Notes: a model not told the origin generated them from the sequence alone. Positions 1 to 7,345 are shown, numbered from the stretch's first letter. The stretch is 64,000 bases of DNA from an uncultured Peptococcaceae bacterium (GCA_900552455.1 URZX01000007.1:1-64000), one strand, 5' to 3'. Numbers and translations: made by a program.

Positions 1-27
1 CCTATTTTGGCTAGATGCCAAAATAGG
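1..27. repeat. Perfect 10-bp inverted repeat
   Basis: CCTATTTTGG at 1-10 pairs exactly with 18-27 around a 7-nt loop. It lacks a clear T-run. It sits just before a canonical terminator, so it may belong to the 3' end of a gene outside the window, or help stop transcription leaving the LysR gene on the minus strand. Confidence 0.5.
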
Positions 28-43
28 GTTTATCTACAGTCTG

Positions 44-77
44 CGACGACCTCAAGCATTGAGGTCGTCGTTTTTTT
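44..77 (+). terminator. Rho-independent terminator of an upstream plus-strand gene
   Basis: CGACGACCTC (44-53) pairs perfectly with 61-70 around a 7-nt loop and is followed by seven T (71-77). The stem also contains the last codons and stop of the convergent LysR gene, so coding sequence and terminator share the same bases. Confidence 0.85.
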
Positions 78-963
78 CTGATTTCTGGCGGCTGTAGGCT
101 TTCAGTTGATCGTGAAAGGCGCGGGCGGCGGGGGAGAGGGTCTGGTATTTTTTTGTGACGATGTAGAGATCCAGCGAGAGCTCCGGCGTGATTGGGCGAA
201 AGGCGAGGGGCCGGCCGGCGGTGTTCACGAGCCCTGCCAGCGTCAGTGCGTAGCCGACGCCGTGCTCCACGAGGAAGGTGGCGTTATAGATGAGATTGTA
301 GGTGGCGACGACCTGGAGCACGCTTTCGTCGCGGCCGAACCAGTCGAGGTCCTGGTGGCCGTAGAAGGTCTGGTCGGCGAGGATGATCGGCAGCGATTTG
401 AGCTGGTCGATGTTGATCTTGTCCTGCGCTGCCAGGGGATCGTCGTCGCGCATCAAGAGGCCGTAGATGTCTTTGGTGTAGATGTTGAGATAATCGTAGC
501 GCTCCTGGCGCATCGGCCCCAGAAGCAGGCCCATGTCGCAAAGCCCTTTGTCGATGCGTTCGCGCACAGCGTCGGCGTCGCCGCTGAAGGTGTGGAGCTT
601 CACATCCGGATACTGCCGCTGAAAATCTGCCATCATGCCGCCGATGACATCCATGGCGATGGTTTCGCCGCAGCCGATCGTGAGATCGCCGTTCAACGAT
701 TTGTTTTCACCTGCGAGGGCGTTCTCCGTCTGCTCCATGAGGGTGACGATCTCCTGGGCGCGATCGCGCAGATAGATGCCATCGTCTGTCAGTGTCAGCT
801 TACGTCCGCCGCGCAGAAAAAGCTGCTTGCCCAGCTGGCGCTCCAGCTCCTGCATCTGCTTGGAGAGGGTCGACTGGGAGAGGAAGAGGGACTCCGCCGC
901 TTTTGTGATGTTGAGTTCCCGCGCTACGGCAAGAAAATACACAAGCAGTCTCGTTTCGATCAT
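52..963 (-). CDS. LysR-family transcriptional regulator
   Basis: 303 residues, normal LysR length. The N-terminal winged helix-turn-helix (about residues 4-62, with the typical AAESLFLSQSTLSKQMQELE helix pair) is followed by a periplasmic-binding-like effector domain from about residue 90 to the end. The ATG at 963 is the only sensible start. The gene diverges from the aldo/keto reductase at 1102 across 138 bp, the usual arrangement of a LysR protein and its target, so it probably senses a substrate or stress handled by the redox genes to its right. The effector is unknown. The last codons lie inside the terminator stem of the gene upstream of the window. Confidence 0.9.
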   Translation of the reverse strand: MIETRLLVYFLAVARELNITKAAESLFLSQSTLSKQMQELERQLGKQLFLRGGRKLTLTDDGIYLRDRAQEIVTLMEQTENALAGENKSLNGDLTIGCGETIAMDVIGGMMADFQRQYPDVKLHTFSGDADAVRERIDKGLCDMGLLLGPMRQERYDYLNIYTKDIYGLLMRDDDPLAAQDKINIDQLKSLPIILADQTFYGHQDLDWFGRDESVLQVVATYNLIYNATFLVEHGVGYALTLAGLVNTAGRPLAFRPITPELSLDLYIVTKKYQTLSPAARAFHDQLKAYSRQKSEKNDDLNA

Positions 964-1040
964 GGCTATCGCCTCCTTGCGACCATTATACAGCGGTGGA
1001 TCATTCCTGTAAACGATGAAAACGCATGAAGAATAGCTGT

Positions 1041-1069
1041 TTGTTATTCTGACACAGTGCGATTATACT
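1041..1069 (+). promoter_or_regulatory. Promoter of the first aldo/keto reductase
   Basis: TTGTTA (1041-1046), a 17-nt spacer and TATACT (1064-1069) form a sigma-70-type promoter 32 bp before the start codon. The spacer contains TGACACAGTGCGA (1050-1062), an 11/13 match to the palindrome found twice around the promoter at 2347. Confidence 0.7.
1050..1062. promoter_or_regulatory. Candidate operator, imperfect TGACAC-N-GTGTCA
   Basis: TGACACAGTGCGA matches the 13-bp palindrome TGACACAGTGTCA at 2384 in 11 of 13 positions and lies between -35 and -10, where a bound repressor would block RNA polymerase. The regulator is not identified; TetR-type dimers bind short palindromes of this kind. LysR would be expected to use a longer T-N11-A site. 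Confidence 0.5.
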
Positions 1070-1101
1070 GAAAGCAAGAAGAAAACAGGAGGCGTTTATC
1101 A

Positions 1102-1974
1102 ATGGCAATCCCAATGATCCAATTATCAAACGGCGTTCAGATGCCACAGGAAGGCTTCGGTGTCTTCCAGATCCCTGAAGAAAATTGCGAGCAGGTTGTG
1201 CGCGATGCCATCGCCAGCGGCTATCGACTCATCGACACAGCCAGTTCGTATCAAAACGAAGCGGCAGTCGGCCGCGCGATCACAGGCTGCGGCGTTCCCC
1301 GCGAGGAGCTGTTCATCACGACAAAGGCCTACATCCACGAGATGGGCTACGAGAACACGATGCAGGCGTTTAACCGTTCACTGACGGCGCTCGGCCTCGA
1401 CCATCTCGATCTCTATCTCATTCACATGCCGTTCGGCGATTACTACGGCTCCTGGCGAGCGCTGGAAGATCTCTACGACGCTGGCAAGGTGCGCGCCATC
1501 GGCGTTTGCAATTTCCTGCCGGACCGTTTGCTCGATCTCAGCATGAACGCGCGCATTCGTCCGATGGTCGATCAGATCGAGCGCCATCCACATTATCAGC
1601 GCGCTGATGAGCTGGCGCTGATGCGCACGCTTGGCGTGCAGCCACAGGCCTGGGCGCCAAGCGCCGAAGGATTGCACGGCATGTTCGACGAGCCGGTGCT
1701 CGTGGAGATCGCGCGCAAGCACGGCAAAACGCCGGCGCAGATCATCCTGCGCTGGAATGTGGAGCAGGGCGTTATCATCATTCCAAAATCGGTGCACAAA
1801 AATCGCATGGAAGAAAATCTCGCCATCTGGGATTTCGCGCTGGACGCTGACGACGCCAGCCAGATCACCGCGCTGGATAAAAACAAGCCATCCATGCTCG
1901 ACACGCGCGATGTCGCCGAGATACGCCGTGTCTACGATTTTCTGAGCAATCCTGTCGTCACAACGCTGGAATAA
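1102..1974 (+). CDS. Aldo/keto reductase (AKR5/DkgA-like)
   Basis: 290 residues, typical for a 2,5-diketo-gluconate-reductase-like NADPH-dependent aldehyde/ketone reductase with a TIM barrel. The catalytic tetrad is complete: D45, Y50, K75 and H108. The C-terminal NADPH-binding segment (IIIPKSVHKNRMEENL) is also present. AGGAGG at 1087-1092 fixes the ATG at 1102. It is the first gene of a two-gene unit with the frameshifted cyclophilin-like gene 13 bp downstream, and is probably controlled by the divergent LysR protein and by the operator in its promoter. The substrate cannot be read from sequence; detoxification of reactive carbonyls is the usual role. Confidence 0.92.
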   Translation: MAIPMIQLSNGVQMPQEGFGVFQIPEENCEQVVRDAIASGYRLIDTASSYQNEAAVGRAITGCGVPREELFITTKAYIHEMGYENTMQAFNRSLTALGLDHLDLYLIHMPFGDYYGSWRALEDLYDAGKVRAIGVCNFLPDRLLDLSMNARIRPMVDQIERHPHYQRADELALMRTLGVQPQAWAPSAEGLHGMFDEPVLVEIARKHGKTPAQIILRWNVEQGVIIIPKSVHKNRMEENLAIWDFALDADDASQITALDKNKPSMLDTRDVAEIRRVYDFLSNPVVTTLE

Positions 1975-1987
1975 GGAGGGATTCATC

Positions 1988-2343
1988 ATGCTTCACATTT
2001 CCACTGGCGGCGTCGACCTTGCTGTCGCGCTGGAAAACAACAGCTCCGTCGACGCGCTCTGTCGGCTCTTGAAAAAAGGACCGCTGACGATCACCATGAA
2101 GGACTATGCCCACATGGAAAAATTCGGCAGCCTTGGCGTGGATCTGCCGCGCAACGACGAGAAGATCACCACGGGCCTGGCGATGTCATCCTCTCCGACG
2201 GCAATCTGCTCGTGCTCTACTACGCGCCAAATACCTGGCGCTTCACGCGGCTTGGCAAGGTGCAGGCGTGCTCGCCAGAAGAGTTGCGCGCCCTGCTCGG
2301 CTCAGGCAACATCACAGCAACTTTGCGCATCGACGAAAAATAA
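1988..2343 (+). pseudogene. Cyclophilin-like fold protein, frameshifted
   Basis: Starts at ATG 1988 behind AAGGAGGG and reads as a cyclophilin-like small protein (LKKGPLTITMKDYAHMEKFG, then LPRNDEKITTG) up to about 2176. The family continuation is found in the -1 frame: PGDVILSDGNLLVLYY, then TWRFTRLGKV, ending in LRIDEK and TAA at 2341-2343. One base is therefore missing around 2174-2178. Read through, the product would be about 118 residues, the normal size of this family, which often travels with flavodoxins and aldo/keto reductases. Either a recent inactivating deletion or a sequencing error. I see no slippery heptamer that would suggest programmed frameshifting. Confidence 0.8.
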
Positions 2344-2346
2344 TTG

Positions 2347-2375
2347 TTGACACCGTGTCATTATCGTGCTATATT
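2347..2375 (+). promoter_or_regulatory. Strong promoter of the flavodoxin-AKR operon
   Basis: A consensus TTGACA (2347-2352), a 17-nt spacer and TATATT (2370-2375). It begins four bases after the stop of the cyclophilin-like gene and is bracketed by two operator palindromes, so it should be strong but tightly repressed. Confidence 0.85.
2348..2360. promoter_or_regulatory. Operator 1, TGACAC-C-GTGTCA
   Basis: A 13-bp palindrome with perfect 6-bp arms that overlaps the -35 hexamer. Same half-sites as the copy at 2384-2396. Confidence 0.75.
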
Positions 2376-2383
2376 TTATGCAG

Positions 2384-2396
2384 TGACACAGTGTCA
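2384..2396. promoter_or_regulatory. Operator 2, TGACAC-A-GTGTCA
   Basis: Second perfect-arm copy, 36 bp downstream of the first and just past the expected transcription start. Paired copies on either side of the -10 box suggest cooperative repression. The repressor gene is not in this window. Confidence 0.75.
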
Positions 2397-2436
2397 GATC
2401 AAGATCTCTCATCAACTCTCAGAAAGGACGATCCCC

Positions 2437-3054
2437 ATGAAAAAACTTATTCCCCTTTGTCTCAGCGTGCTGCTGCTCGTCGGGCTCACAGCCTGCAGCG
2501 GCGGCTCGGAGGAAGATCGCGCGACCACAGCGACCAGCGGCAGTGAGAGCGCTGCGCAGGAAAGTGCTGGCACTGGCGAAAGCAACGCAGCGGTGATCTA
2601 TTTCTCCGCCACTGGCAACACCGAGCAGGTCGCGCAGGCCCTCGCCGATAAAACCGGCGCTGCCCTCTTTGAGATCGAGCCGGAAGAACCGTACACCGAC
2701 GCCGATCTCGACTATAACAACGACAGCTGCCGCGCCAATCAGGAGCAGAACGATCCAAACGCCCGCCCAGCCATCGCTGGCGATGCGCTGGATCTTTCCG
2801 GCTACGATACGATCTATCTCGGCTATCCGATCTGGTGGGGCGACGCGCCGATGATCATCCGCACCTTCTGTGATGCATATGATCTCTCCGGCAAAACCAT
2901 CGCACCATTCTGCACCTCTGGCGGCAGCGACATTTCTCAGTCGGTGAGCACGCTGGAATCGCTTGAACCAGATGCCGCCATCACCGACGGCCTGCGCACC
3001 TCGCCAGCAAGCGCTGGCAGCGACCTCGACAGCTGGCTTGAAACGATCGCGTGA
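2437..3054 (+). CDS. Lipoprotein flavodoxin
   Basis: 205 residues. The ATG at 2437 follows GAAAGGA and starts a lipoprotein signal (hydrophobic stretch ending LTAC, lipidated Cys20). Residues 21-50 are a Ser/Gly/Glu-rich linker, then a flavodoxin fold begins with the FMN-phosphate loop SATGNTEQVA near residue 57, followed by a YPIWWGDAP motif near the isoalloxazine site. It should be an FMN electron carrier or oxidoreductase anchored to the outer face of the membrane. First gene of the operon driven by the promoter at 2347; the next gene starts 45 bp downstream. Its redox partner is unknown. Confidence 0.88.
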   Translation: MKKLIPLCLSVLLLVGLTACSGGSEEDRATTATSGSESAAQESAGTGESNAAVIYFSATGNTEQVAQALADKTGAALFEIEPEEPYTDADLDYNNDSCRANQEQNDPNARPAIAGDALDLSGYDTIYLGYPIWWGDAPMIIRTFCDAYDLSGKTIAPFCTSGGSDISQSVSTLESLEPDAAITDGLRTSPASAGSDLDSWLETIA

Positions 3055-3099
3055 TATTTTCTACGCACTCATCACAAAATATTTCAGGAGGACGACATC

Positions 3100-4038
3100 A
3101 TGGAACAGAAACAATTACCAAAGATCGCTCTGGGCGCATGGGCCTGGGGCAACGACGGCACCTTCGGCAATGCACTGACGAGCGAAGAACTGCGCCCAGT
3201 ATTTGAGGCTGGCATGAAAGCCGGATTAAACCTCTGGGACACGGCCTATGCCTACGGCATGGGCACATCGGAAAAGGTGCTCGGCAAATTTCTCCGCGAT
3301 ACGCCGCGTGAGGACGTGATCATCTCCGATAAATTCACGCCGCAGTGCGCAGATCCGGAAGCTGAAAACGCTGTCACCGCGCTCTACGACATCAGCGCAG
3401 AAAATCTCGGCATCAGCGACATGGACATCTACTGGATCCACAATCCGCTGGACGCGCCAAAATGGACCACCGAGCTGATTCCGCTGGCAAAGAGCGGCAA
3501 GATCGGTCGCATCGGACTTTCAAACCACAATCTCGCCGAGATCCAGGAGACTGAAGCCATCCTCGAAAAGGAAGGGCTGAAAATTTCTGCCATCCAAAAT
3601 CATTACAGCCTGCTCAATCGTTCCTCAGAAACATCCGGCATTCTCGACTACTGCAAGGCGCACGATATGATCTTCTTCGCCTACATGGTGCTCGAGCAAG
3701 GCGCGCTCACCGGAAAATACGACACCGCCCATCCATTTCCTGCAGATTCTGACCGCGGCCAGGTCTACAACCCAATGCTGCCACAGCTCGAAAAGCTGAA
3801 CACTGGCATCAAGGAGATCGCCAATCGTCACGGCGTCGCGACTGCGCAGATCCCTGTCGCCTGGGCCATTGCCAAAGGGACGCTGCCGATCATCGGTGTG
3901 ACAAAGGTTTATCAGGTCGAAGACGCTGCCAAAGCAGCAGCGATCACCTTGACTGCTGAGGAAGTGGAAACGCTCGATCAGCTGGCCGCCGAAATGCCGC
4001 TCGATGTGATCCGCTACTGGGAAAAGGAAATGAAATAA
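3100..4038 (+). CDS. Aldo/keto reductase (second copy)
   Basis: 312 residues, close to the AKR11/YhdN-type proteins. Catalytic residues D47, Y52, K78 and H114 are all present, and IIGVTKVYQVEDAA near the C-terminus is the cofactor-binding segment. AGGAGG at 3086-3091 sets the ATG at 3100. It lies between the flavodoxin lipoprotein and the FMN oxidoreductase and shares their promoter. It is clearly diverged from the copies at 1102 and 4779, so it is not a recent duplication. Substrate unknown. Confidence 0.9.
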   Translation: MEQKQLPKIALGAWAWGNDGTFGNALTSEELRPVFEAGMKAGLNLWDTAYAYGMGTSEKVLGKFLRDTPREDVIISDKFTPQCADPEAENAVTALYDISAENLGISDMDIYWIHNPLDAPKWTTELIPLAKSGKIGRIGLSNHNLAEIQETEAILEKEGLKISAIQNHYSLLNRSSETSGILDYCKAHDMIFFAYMVLEQGALTGKYDTAHPFPADSDRGQVYNPMLPQLEKLNTGIKEIANRHGVATAQIPVAWAIAKGTLPIIGVTKVYQVEDAAKAAAITLTAEEVETLDQLAAEMPLDVIRYWEKEMK

Positions 4039-4050
4039 GGAGTGGGTGCT

Positions 4051-4587
4051 ATGAAGATCCTCGTTTTAGAAAGCAGCCCGAACCGCCACGGCTCGTCGAA
4101 TATGCTCGCCGGAGAATTTATCCGCGGCGCAGAGGAAGCTGGATATCGTGTGCAGGTTGTGGATGTGGCGCACGCCGATATCCATCCCTGCAGCGGCTGT
4201 GTGGCCTGCGGCTATGAAGGGCCCTGCACGCAGAAAAACGACATGGAACAGATCCGCGCAGATATTCTCGCGGCCGATATGCTCGTTTTTGTGACGCCGC
4301 TCTATTATTACGGCATGAGCGCACAGCTGAAGATCCTCGTCGACCGCTTCTGCGCTTTCAATTCAAGCCTCACCGCCGGACGCAAGAAAAGCGCCCTCAT
4401 CGCAGCCGCCTGGAACAGCGACAGCTGGACCTTTGACGCCCTGGAAGCGCACTACAACACCCTCGTGCGCTATCTCAGTCTGCAGGACCAGGGCACGATC
4501 CTCGGCCGCGGCTGCGGCACACCAGCGATGACCCGCGGCTCCCGTTTTATGCAGGAGGCCTACGCGCTGGGCAAAAATTTACAATAA
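4051..4587 (+). CDS. NAD(P)H-dependent FMN oxidoreductase (flavodoxin-fold, iron-sulfur-flavoprotein type)
   Basis: 178 residues. AAGGAG at 4037-4042 places the start at ATG 4051; an upstream in-frame GTG at 4042 is buried in that site. The N-terminal SSPNRHGSSNMLA is the flavin-phosphate loop, and CSGCVACGYEGPC carries the closely spaced cysteines of ISF-like or thiol-bearing flavin reductases. Later TPLYYYGMSAQLKILVDR is the conserved NAD(P)H:quinone-reductase-like segment. Twelve bases separate it from the preceding reductase, so the two are co-transcribed. It may feed electrons to quinones, nitro compounds or the neighbouring flavodoxin. Confidence 0.88.
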   Translation: MKILVLESSPNRHGSSNMLAGEFIRGAEEAGYRVQVVDVAHADIHPCSGCVACGYEGPCTQKNDMEQIRADILAADMLVFVTPLYYYGMSAQLKILVDRFCAFNSSLTAGRKKSALIAAAWNSDSWTFDALEAHYNTLVRYLSLQDQGTILGRGCGTPAMTRGSRFMQEAYALGKNLQ

Positions 4588-4603
4588 TTAATATATCTGT
4601 AGG

Positions 4604-4750
4604 AACATCGTCACCGGCATGGAAAACGGCTTTTTCCGCATCGCCGATCCCCTGAACGGCTGGCAGTTTGTGAAAAAGGACGTGTTCTGGCAGAGCTTTG
4701 CCGCAATGGGTCAGCGCGCTGTCGCTGTCGTGCCTTCTGCGGCAGAATGA
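4604..4750 (+). pseudogene. Remnant of a C39-like peptidase C-terminus
   Basis: One frame encodes NIVTGMENGFFRIADPLNGW, then about 28 further residues containing FWQSFAAMGQRAVAV, and a TGA at 4748-4750. GYxxxxxxxxDPLxG followed by FxxSFxxMGxQAV is the C-terminal signature of YvpB/C39-like secreted cysteine-peptidase domains. No start codon, ribosome site or catalytic Cys/His part is present, so only the last fifth of the gene survives. It implies a deletion between the FMN oxidoreductase and the third aldo/keto reductase. Confidence 0.6.
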
Positions 4751-4778
4751 ATATCGCATAACAGAAAGGATGCTTTCT

Positions 4779-5822
4779 ATGAAATACACGAAACTTGGTA
4801 ATTCTGATCTCACTGTCTCGCGCATCTGTATGGGCTGTATGGGCTTCGGCGATGCTGAAAACGGACAGCACAGCTGGACCGTCGATGAAGCCGCGACGCG
4901 CGAGATCGTGAAACACGGGCTCGACTGCGGCATCAATTTTTTTGACACAGCCATCGGCTATCAGAGCGGGACGAGCGAGCGATACCTCGGCCGTGCGCTG
5001 CACGATTTCGCAAAACGCGACGAGGTTGTCGTCGCGACAAAATTTCTCCCACGCACGCCGGAGGAGATCGCGTCCGGCGTAAGCGGCCAGCAGCATATCG
5101 AGCAGATGGTGAACACCAGCCTGCGCAATCTCGGCACGGACTACATCGATCTCTACATCTATCACATGTGGGACTACGCGACGCCCCTCTACGAGATCAT
5201 GGAAGGGCTGAACAATGCCGTTCGCGCCGGCAAGGTGCGCTACATCGGCATCTCCAACTGCTACGCCTACCAGCTTGCGCAGGCGAACGCCCTCGCTGAA
5301 AAAGAAGGCTTCGCAAAATTTGTCAGCGTGCAGAATCATTACAACCTCATCTTCCGCGAGGAAGAGCGCGAAATGGCCAAGCTCTGCGCCGAAGAAAACA
5401 TTGCCATGACGCCGTACAGCGCCTTGTCCAGCGGTCGTCTTTCCAAGCATCCCGGCGAAACGTCGAAGCGTCTCGCAGAGGACAGCTACGCCCGCTTCAA
5501 ATATGACGCTACCGCTACGCAGGATCAGGTCATCATCGATCGCGTCGCCGAGCTGGCGGAAAAACGCAGCGTTTCGATGACAGAGATCTCCCTGGCCTGG
5601 CTGCTCACAAAGGTCACCGCGCCGATCGTCGGCGCCACGAAAATGCACCACGTCGACGGCGCTGCCAAAGCGACAGACCTCACCCTCACCGCCGAGGAAT
5701 GTGCTTATCTCGAAGCACCCTATGTGCCCCACGCCCTCGTCGGCGTCATGGCACAGAACACCGCCGCTGCCGCAGGAGACGACCACGTTTGGTCGACAGG
5801 CAATCAGGTGATCGCGAAGTAA
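4779..5822 (+). CDS. Aldo/keto reductase (third copy)
   Basis: 347 residues from ATG 4779, chosen because AGAAAGGA at 4763-4770 precedes it and MKYTKLGNSDLTVSRI is the canonical family N-terminus. Tetrad D56, Y61, K88 and H129. APIVGATKMHHVDGAAKA is the NADP-binding loop. It resembles the YajO/PdxI-like, potassium-channel-beta-related AKR group. It lies after the peptidase remnant and ends at a strong bidirectional terminator, so it is the last gene of the redox island. I see no promoter of its own in the 190 bp upstream. Confidence 0.9.
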   Translation: MKYTKLGNSDLTVSRICMGCMGFGDAENGQHSWTVDEAATREIVKHGLDCGINFFDTAIGYQSGTSERYLGRALHDFAKRDEVVVATKFLPRTPEEIASGVSGQQHIEQMVNTSLRNLGTDYIDLYIYHMWDYATPLYEIMEGLNNAVRAGKVRYIGISNCYAYQLAQANALAEKEGFAKFVSVQNHYNLIFREEEREMAKLCAEENIAMTPYSALSSGRLSKHPGETSKRLAEDSYARFKYDATATQDQVIIDRVAELAEKRSVSMTEISLAWLLTKVTAPIVGATKMHHVDGAAKATDLTLTAEECAYLEAPYVPHALVGVMAQNTAAAAGDDHVWSTGNQVIAK

Positions 5823-5828
5823 CAATAA

Positions 5829-5880
5829 TACAACGAGGCAGGAGCCGGCAATGTTTATCGCTGGCTCCTGCCTCGTTGTA
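5829..5880. terminator. Bidirectional terminator
   Basis: An 18-bp perfect stem (5829-5846 with 5863-5880) and a 16-nt loop between the convergent ends of the third aldo/keto reductase and the XRE regulator. T-rich sequence follows on both strands, though without a long uninterrupted T-run. Confidence 0.75.
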
Positions 5881-5882
5881 TT

Positions 5883-6395
5883 CTATTCGTCCTTTAAATA
5901 CTCCTGCAGCGCTTCGGCGTCAATGCCGTCTGCGGCGATGGTTTTTTCGAGCCACAGCTGCAGGGCGTCGACGGTCTGCGCGATGTCGTCGAGCTGGCTT
6001 TTGATGCGGGCGAAATCCCGCAGTTCGTCGTCTGTGATCCTGCCGTCGACGGAGATCTCGACGAGACGCTCGCGCTCCTTGGCGATGTCATCGAGGAAGG
6101 AGAGGACCTCCAGCACGATCTGCGAAAGCGCCTTGGGCTCGACGTCGTTTCCGTAGCGCGCGCCGATGGGGCAGATCTGGGCGCAGTAGTGATAGCTGAG
6201 CTCGGGCTTTTTGTAGGCGTCGGCCATGGCGAGCACATCCTCTGGCTGGGGCACGATCTTTTCGCTTTCGATCTTTTCGATGCGGCTTTCTGAGACGAAT
6301 TCCATCTCCTCGCTGGCGGCTTCGCGAGAAAGGCCGGCGTCCTCGCGCGCGAGCTGGAACATATTTTTATTTTCTTTGACGGATCTTTTTCCCAT
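5883..6395 (-). CDS. XRE-family helix-turn-helix protein
   Basis: 170 residues from ATG 6395, supported by AAGGAG nine bases upstream and by a promoter just beyond. Residues about 8-55 form a Cro/CI-type HTH (MFQLAREDAGLSREAASEEM). It is followed by CAQICPIGARYG, which holds two cysteines, and by a helical C-terminal half rich in acidic residues, likely for dimerisation. The cysteine pair could be redox- or metal-responsive, but that is a guess. It faces the redox island tail-to-tail. Function unknown beyond DNA binding. Confidence 0.8.
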   Translation of the reverse strand: MGKRSVKENKNMFQLAREDAGLSREAASEEMEFVSESRIEKIESEKIVPQPEDVLAMADAYKKPELSYHYCAQICPIGARYGNDVEPKALSQIVLEVLSFLDDIAKERERLVEISVDGRITDDELRDFARIKSQLDDIAQTVDALQLWLEKTIAADGIDAEALQEYLKDE

Positions 6396-6426
6396 GATCT
6401 CGCTCCTTGTCGTTGAGTCTGTCTCT

Positions 6427-6455
6427 ATTGTGCCGTATTCCTGCGATTTTGGCAA
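6427..6455 (-). promoter_or_regulatory. Promoter of the XRE gene
   Basis: On the minus strand TTGCCA (6455-6450), a 17-nt spacer and CACAAT (6432-6427), 31 bp before the ATG at 6395. Confidence 0.6.
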
Positions 6456-6563
6456 GTTATGGGCGCTTATTTTGTTGAATCGGCCCTACAGTTTGTCCTT
6501 CCGATCCGCTATACTATGAACTGTAACGGAAAATTTTGAACAAGGATTGGAAGGTTGATCATC

Positions 6564-6935
6564 ATGAAATTGATCGGTAATATTCTCTGGTTTGTGTTCG
6601 GCGGCTTGCTGAATGCGCTGGCCTGGCTGATCTCGGGCGCGCTCTGGTGTCTCTCGATCGTAGGGATCCCATACGGGCTGCAATGCTTCAAATTTGCGCG
6701 CCTGTCGCTCTGGCCGTTCGGCAAGGAGATCGACTACGGCGGCGGCGCGGTCTCGATGATCGCGAACATCATCTGGATCGTATTCTTCGGCATCGAAATG
6801 GCGCTGGCGAATCTGGCGATCGGTGCGCTCTGGTGCATCACGATCGTCGGTATCCCATTCGGCATGCAATTCTTCAAGCTCGCAAAGCTGTCGTTCATGC
6901 CGTTTGGCGCTGAGATCCGCGAAATTCCTGAATAA
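6564..6935 (+). CDS. yccF: YccF-domain inner-membrane protein
   Basis: 123 residues. ATG 6564 follows GGAAGG; an in-frame TTG nine bases earlier has no spacing to the ribosome site. The protein is two YccF repeats, each a hydrophobic segment ending in LWCLSIVGIPYGLQCFKFA or LWCITIVGIPFGMQFFKLA and then PFG(K/A)EI. The biochemical role of YccF proteins is not known. A 49-codon membrane-protein gene follows 26 bp downstream and is probably co-transcribed. A TATACT box at 6510-6515 could serve as -10, but no good -35 is visible. Confidence 0.88.
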   Translation: MKLIGNILWFVFGGLLNALAWLISGALWCLSIVGIPYGLQCFKFARLSLWPFGKEIDYGGGAVSMIANIIWIVFFGIEMALANLAIGALWCITIVGIPFGMQFFKLAKLSFMPFGAEIREIPE

Positions 6936-6961
6936 TTGACAGAAGAAGGAGACGAATGATT

Positions 6962-7111
6962 ATGACTGCAAAAACAAAAAAGATCCTGCTTTTGGCGCTG
7001 GTGATCGCTTATGTGGTGTCGCCAGCAGATTTCATGGCAGGCCCGTTTGACGATCTCTTCGTCATGCTCCTGGGCGCGCTGGCCAACAACAAGCTCCAGA
7101 AGGGCGCATGA
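6962..7111 (+). CDS. 49-residue single-span membrane protein
   Basis: A short gene with AAGGAG at 6946-6951 and ATG at 6962 (an ATG at 6956 adds two residues). It encodes a lysine-rich N-terminus, a hydrophobic segment (ILLLALVIAYVVSPADFM) and a second weakly hydrophobic stretch (DDLFVMLLGALANNK). The SPAD...DD pattern recalls the core of DUF1232-like mini membrane proteins (SP.DLIP....DDL), which would make this a minimal version. Coding potential is supported by the ribosome site and the tight spacing to yccF. Function unknown. Confidence 0.7.
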   Translation: MTAKTKKILLLALVIAYVVSPADFMAGPFDDLFVMLLGALANNKLQKGA

Positions 7112-7122
7112 AAAAATGAGAA

Positions 7123-7345
7123 AGTAGTAATGTTTAATGAATAATGAAAGAAGGCTAGAGATCGATACGCCGCTTACGCGTCGTATCGATCTCTAGCCAT
7201 TTTATTTTATCTGTAGCTTAGCGCAGGCCTTTGAAAAATATTCGCTTTGGCGTGGTGCGACAAAGCCTTCCAAAATTAATCATTAATCATTGAACGCGAG
7301 AGCAGCGATGCGTTCCCGCGAAGCGGCTCATTATTCATTTATCCC
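7123..7345. repeat. Mosaic intergenic repeat, copy 1
   Basis: AT-rich flanks with TTAATGAATAATG (7134-7146) and its inverted relatives (TTAATCATTAATCATT at 7276-7291) enclose three hairpin modules: the GGCTAGAG hairpin (7153-7198), a GCTTTG/CAAAGC module (7240-7277) and GAACGC/GCGTTC (about 7292-7315). The first module recurs at 19973-20017 and the second at 23392-23430. The right end runs into the stop codon of clpB (tail codons INE). I see no coding sequence in it. Confidence 0.8.
7153..7206. terminator. Bidirectional hairpin terminator inside the repeat
   Basis: A 17-bp perfect stem, GGCTAGAGATCGATACG (7153-7169) with 7182-7198, followed by ATTTTATTTTAT on the plus strand and CTTCTTTCATT on the minus strand. 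It can end both the yccF unit and clpB. Confidence 0.65.

Noticed and set aside
1..27. Attachment site or inverted repeat of an insertion sequence at the left edge
   Set aside because: No transposase or target duplication is visible, and the position next to a terminator explains the hairpin better.
2150..2200. Programmed -1 frameshift in the cyclophilin-like gene
   Set aside because: No slippery heptamer or downstream pseudoknot is evident, and family members are single-frame.
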